Source: Sulfurimicrobium sp963779055 | GTDB taxonomy: Bacteria > Pseudomonadota > Gammaproteobacteria > Burkholderiales > Sulfuricellaceae | Direction: 5' to 3' | Length of the DNA: 64,000 nucleotides | Assembly: GCA_963779055.1 (NCBI GenBank) | Contig: CAVZWN010000005.1 | Span: forward strand, 496,001 to 560,000 | Shown here: positions 62,507-64,000 of the stretch, piece after piece | How the letters are laid out: the number at the start of each line of letters is the position of its first letter | How positions within the stretch are numbered: position 1 is the stretch's first letter | Notes under the pieces: model-generated | What the model saw: the letters and a program-made list of their open reading frames with translations, nothing else | What the model was told of the DNA's origin: nothing | The model's database searches: none | Made by a program: the position numbers and the translations under genes

Positions 62507-64000
62507 TTGTTCCCTCCAGTAGAAGTATCGCGAACAGAGGGTATCTCGATCGTTATCGGGTTGCCATATTTCGGACAGTCCACACTTGCCGCCCCCGTCC
62601 CATAACAACTATGCACGGTCGGTACCGCCCCGAACATTCTTATCCATTCGTTCACCATATTGCTTTCCTCTGGCCGCTTCCCGAAAGTCGCCGGGTTTCC
62701 ACCGATCAGTCTGCCCACAAAATCGTCTGCATGATTCTGCAACAGGGCCACCGAACGGTTGCCGTTGCTCATGCCATCCAGCATGGTGGCGGCATTTTGC
62801 GCGCTGTAGGCCGGCCCAAAAAGCTTGATTTCAGTGTTATTCAAGACGCCGCTTGCCCCTGCTTCGCCGGCGAGCGCTTCCATCGCATTGCCGATGGTCA
62901 TCGCGCCGCGGCTGTGCCCCACCAGGTTGAGCCCCTCCGCACCATATTGCTCCATCACTCTCTTAATTTCCTGCGTGGCATTCGCCAGATCGCCGATCCC
63001 GCCTTCCAGGAATTTCTGATACCCCGCCACCATCAATTCGGAAAGGGCGTTGTCAGCCTGCGGGTAATACACCAGATACACGTCTTGTCCGGGCGGCAAT
63101 TCGCTCATCTGCACCGCATATTTACCTGCTGCCGCTTCATCATTGAAGATGCCGTTGGCGAAGACGTTCAGCTTGCCACCCGGTTCTGGCTTGAGGGCTT
63201 GCTTTTCTATGTCGGAAAGCTCGGCCATCTTCGGCTTGCCGTCTTTGTCGAGGATGACTTTGCCATCTTCCGAGTCACGCTCCACCTTGTACATCCGCGC
63301 CTTTTCCAAGAAAGACACGCGGTAGGCCTCGTCGCTGAACTTGATCGCTTCGTTATACGTCGCCACCTTGATCGCCCGCTCGGCCTCCGCCGTGCGTTGC
63401 ATCCCCTCCACATCCTGCTTCTGTGCGGCACTGTGGGCGTCGGCGGTGTCGCGGTTCAGGCTGGCTACCGTTTCCTCGGCAGTTTTGCCTGTCAGTTGCT
63501 GTTGTTTGGCTTCATCGGTGATGATCACCACGCCTTCGGTAATAGCACTGCGGGTTTGCCCGCTTGAACTACCCGATTCGCTGGCATTGTTAAGACCATT
63601 GCCAATCACACCCTTGGCCATCCCATATTTGCCTTGGGTAAGCATGTCGGAGCTCAGGTTGATGCCGCTGCTCTCGACACTGGCTTCTGCACGGTTCTGA
63701 ATGTCACTTGTGGTCAGGGTGCCAATGGTCAGAGTGTTCTTGCCGCCTTGCGCCGCTTTGTCGCTGCTGCTGATCACCGCGCCCTTGAGGTCGGTGTTGC
63801 CTTTGACGTTGACATCGAATCCGCCATCGCCAGCCTGGATGCCGGACTGTTCCGCCACGCTCGCAAAGTTGCTGTTGACGTTGCTCTTGCTGGCGCTGAT
63901 GCTGCCCGATACGCCTGCGCCCACGGTGATGCTGCCGCCGATGCTTTGCTGTTTGCTGGCGTACTGGCTGGTGTCTTGCAGGCTTTCAATGGCGAGGTTG
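62503..64000 (-). CDS. Filamentous-haemagglutinin-like protein, C-terminal part with a lipase-like effector domain (cut by window edge)
   Basis: The frame is open to the window end and reads leftward from haemagglutinin-type sequence (IESLQDTSQYASKQQSIGGS, GNTDLKGAVISSSDKAAQGG) through a pretoxin-like region (TRSAITEGVVIITDEAKQQQ, LTGKTAEETVASLNRDTADA) to a C-terminal alpha/beta-hydrolase domain: LNLVGHSRGAMTIGNAMEAL (nucleophile around 62905-62919), NHADDFVGRLIGGNP and VPTVHSCYG, a plausible Ser-Asp-His triad. This is the layout of two-partner-secretion/CdiA-type toxins with lipase or esterase tips. The N terminus, secretion domain and TpsB partner are outside the window. Confidence 0.82.
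   Translation of the reverse strand, partial: NLAIESLQDTSQYASKQQSIGGSITVGAGVSGSISASKSNVNSNFASVAEQSGIQAGDGGFDVNVKGNTDLKGAVISSSDKAAQGGKNTLTIGTLTTSDIQNRAEASVESSGINLSSDMLTQGKYGMAKGVIGNGLNNASESGSSSGQTRSAITEGVVIITDEAKQQQLTGKTAEETVASLNRDTADAHSAAQKQDVEGMQRTAEAERAIKVATYNEAIKFSDEAYRVSFLEKARMYKVERDSEDGKVILDKDGKPKMAELSDIEKQALKPEPGGKLNVFANGIFNDEAAAGKYAVQMSELPPGQDVYLVYYPQADNALSELMVAGYQKFLEGGIGDLANATQEIKRVMEQYGAEGLNLVGHSRGAMTIGNAMEALAGEAGASGVLNNTEIKLFGPAYSAQNAATMLDGMSNGNRSVALLQNHADDFVGRLIGGNPATFGKRPEESNMVNEWIRMFGAVPTVHSCYGTGAASVDCPKYGNPITIEIPSVRDTSTGGNK

Noticed and set aside
62611..63567. 318-codon open frame opposite the haemagglutinin C-terminal gene
   Set aside because: Shadow of the coding frame on the other strand, with no RBS or recognisable motif.

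Overview
The window looks like the chromosome of a sulfur-oxidising betaproteobacterium of the Sulfuricella/Sulfuriferula/Thiobacillus kind. The main support is a complete reverse-type dissimilatory sulfite reductase locus in the order dsrABEFHCMKLJOPNR (about 12.05-25.0 kb, minus strand). It includes dsrEFH and dsrL, which mark the oxidative direction. The housekeeping order kdsD-kdsC-lptC-lptA-lptB-rpoN-hpf-ptsN-hprK-rapZ, the birA-coaX pair and the zapB-like/zapA/6S RNA/ygfA block are typical of beta/gammaproteobacteria. The genus is an inference; no rRNA or tRNA is present to settle it. Genes are packed tightly, with many 4-base stop/start overlaps.

Layout. 0-11.9 kb: a KefB-type antiporter (cut by the window edge), then Kdo synthesis and LPS export, the sigma-54/PTS-Ntr operon, a NusG-II/Gx-transporter pair, ubiX and small accessory genes. 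12.0-25.0 kb: the dsr operon, read leftward from a 350-bp divergent control region with a strong palindrome. 25.3-28.1 kb: reading the other way, a small unknown protein, a Cas6-like RAMP protein with no CRISPR nearby, a DsrC paralogue lacking both redox cysteines, a rhodanese-type sulfurtransferase and an unknown helical protein. 28.2-41.0 kb: birA, coaX, a PfkB kinase, plsC, apaH, NfeD/SPFH proteins, a permuted GTPase, yciH, an orphan HicA-like toxin, an Atm1-type ABC transporter with a frameshift, norF/norE and rep. 41.1-54.4 kb: cytochrome c5, lpxC, dciA-like, an M23 peptidase, secA, a CHASE4-like/GGDEF/EAL protein, two hydrolases, mogA-like, a PilZ-like protein and a heptosyltransferase. 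54.5-59.1 kb: a cobalamin riboswitch followed by btuB, a 27-codon leader-like ORF, cobO and cobQ. 59.2-60.6 kb: zapB-like, zapA, 6S RNA and 5-formyl-THF cyclo-ligase. 60.6-64.0 kb, minus strand: the C-terminal end of a filamentous-haemagglutinin-like protein carrying a lipase-like effector domain, three overlapping lipoprotein genes, and a decayed haemagglutinin fragment.

How they work together. DsrEFH and DsrC pass sulfane sulfur to DsrAB. DsrMKJOP connects DsrC to the membrane quinone/cytochrome pool, DsrL handles NAD(P)H-linked chemistry, and DsrN amidates the sirohaem. The rightward genes (DsrC-like protein, sulfurtransferase, Cas6-like protein) look like an accessory sulfur module sharing the control region. 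The B12 riboswitch couples cobalamin uptake and corrinoid adenosylation/amidation to B12 level. The terminal cluster resembles an interbacterial competition module in which periplasmic lipoproteins might protect against a lipase effector.

Limits. All family assignments come from reading motifs and gene order; no database search was run. Promoter calls are weak unless stated. Start codons of lptC and the Cas6-like gene are non-canonical in the sequence as given.
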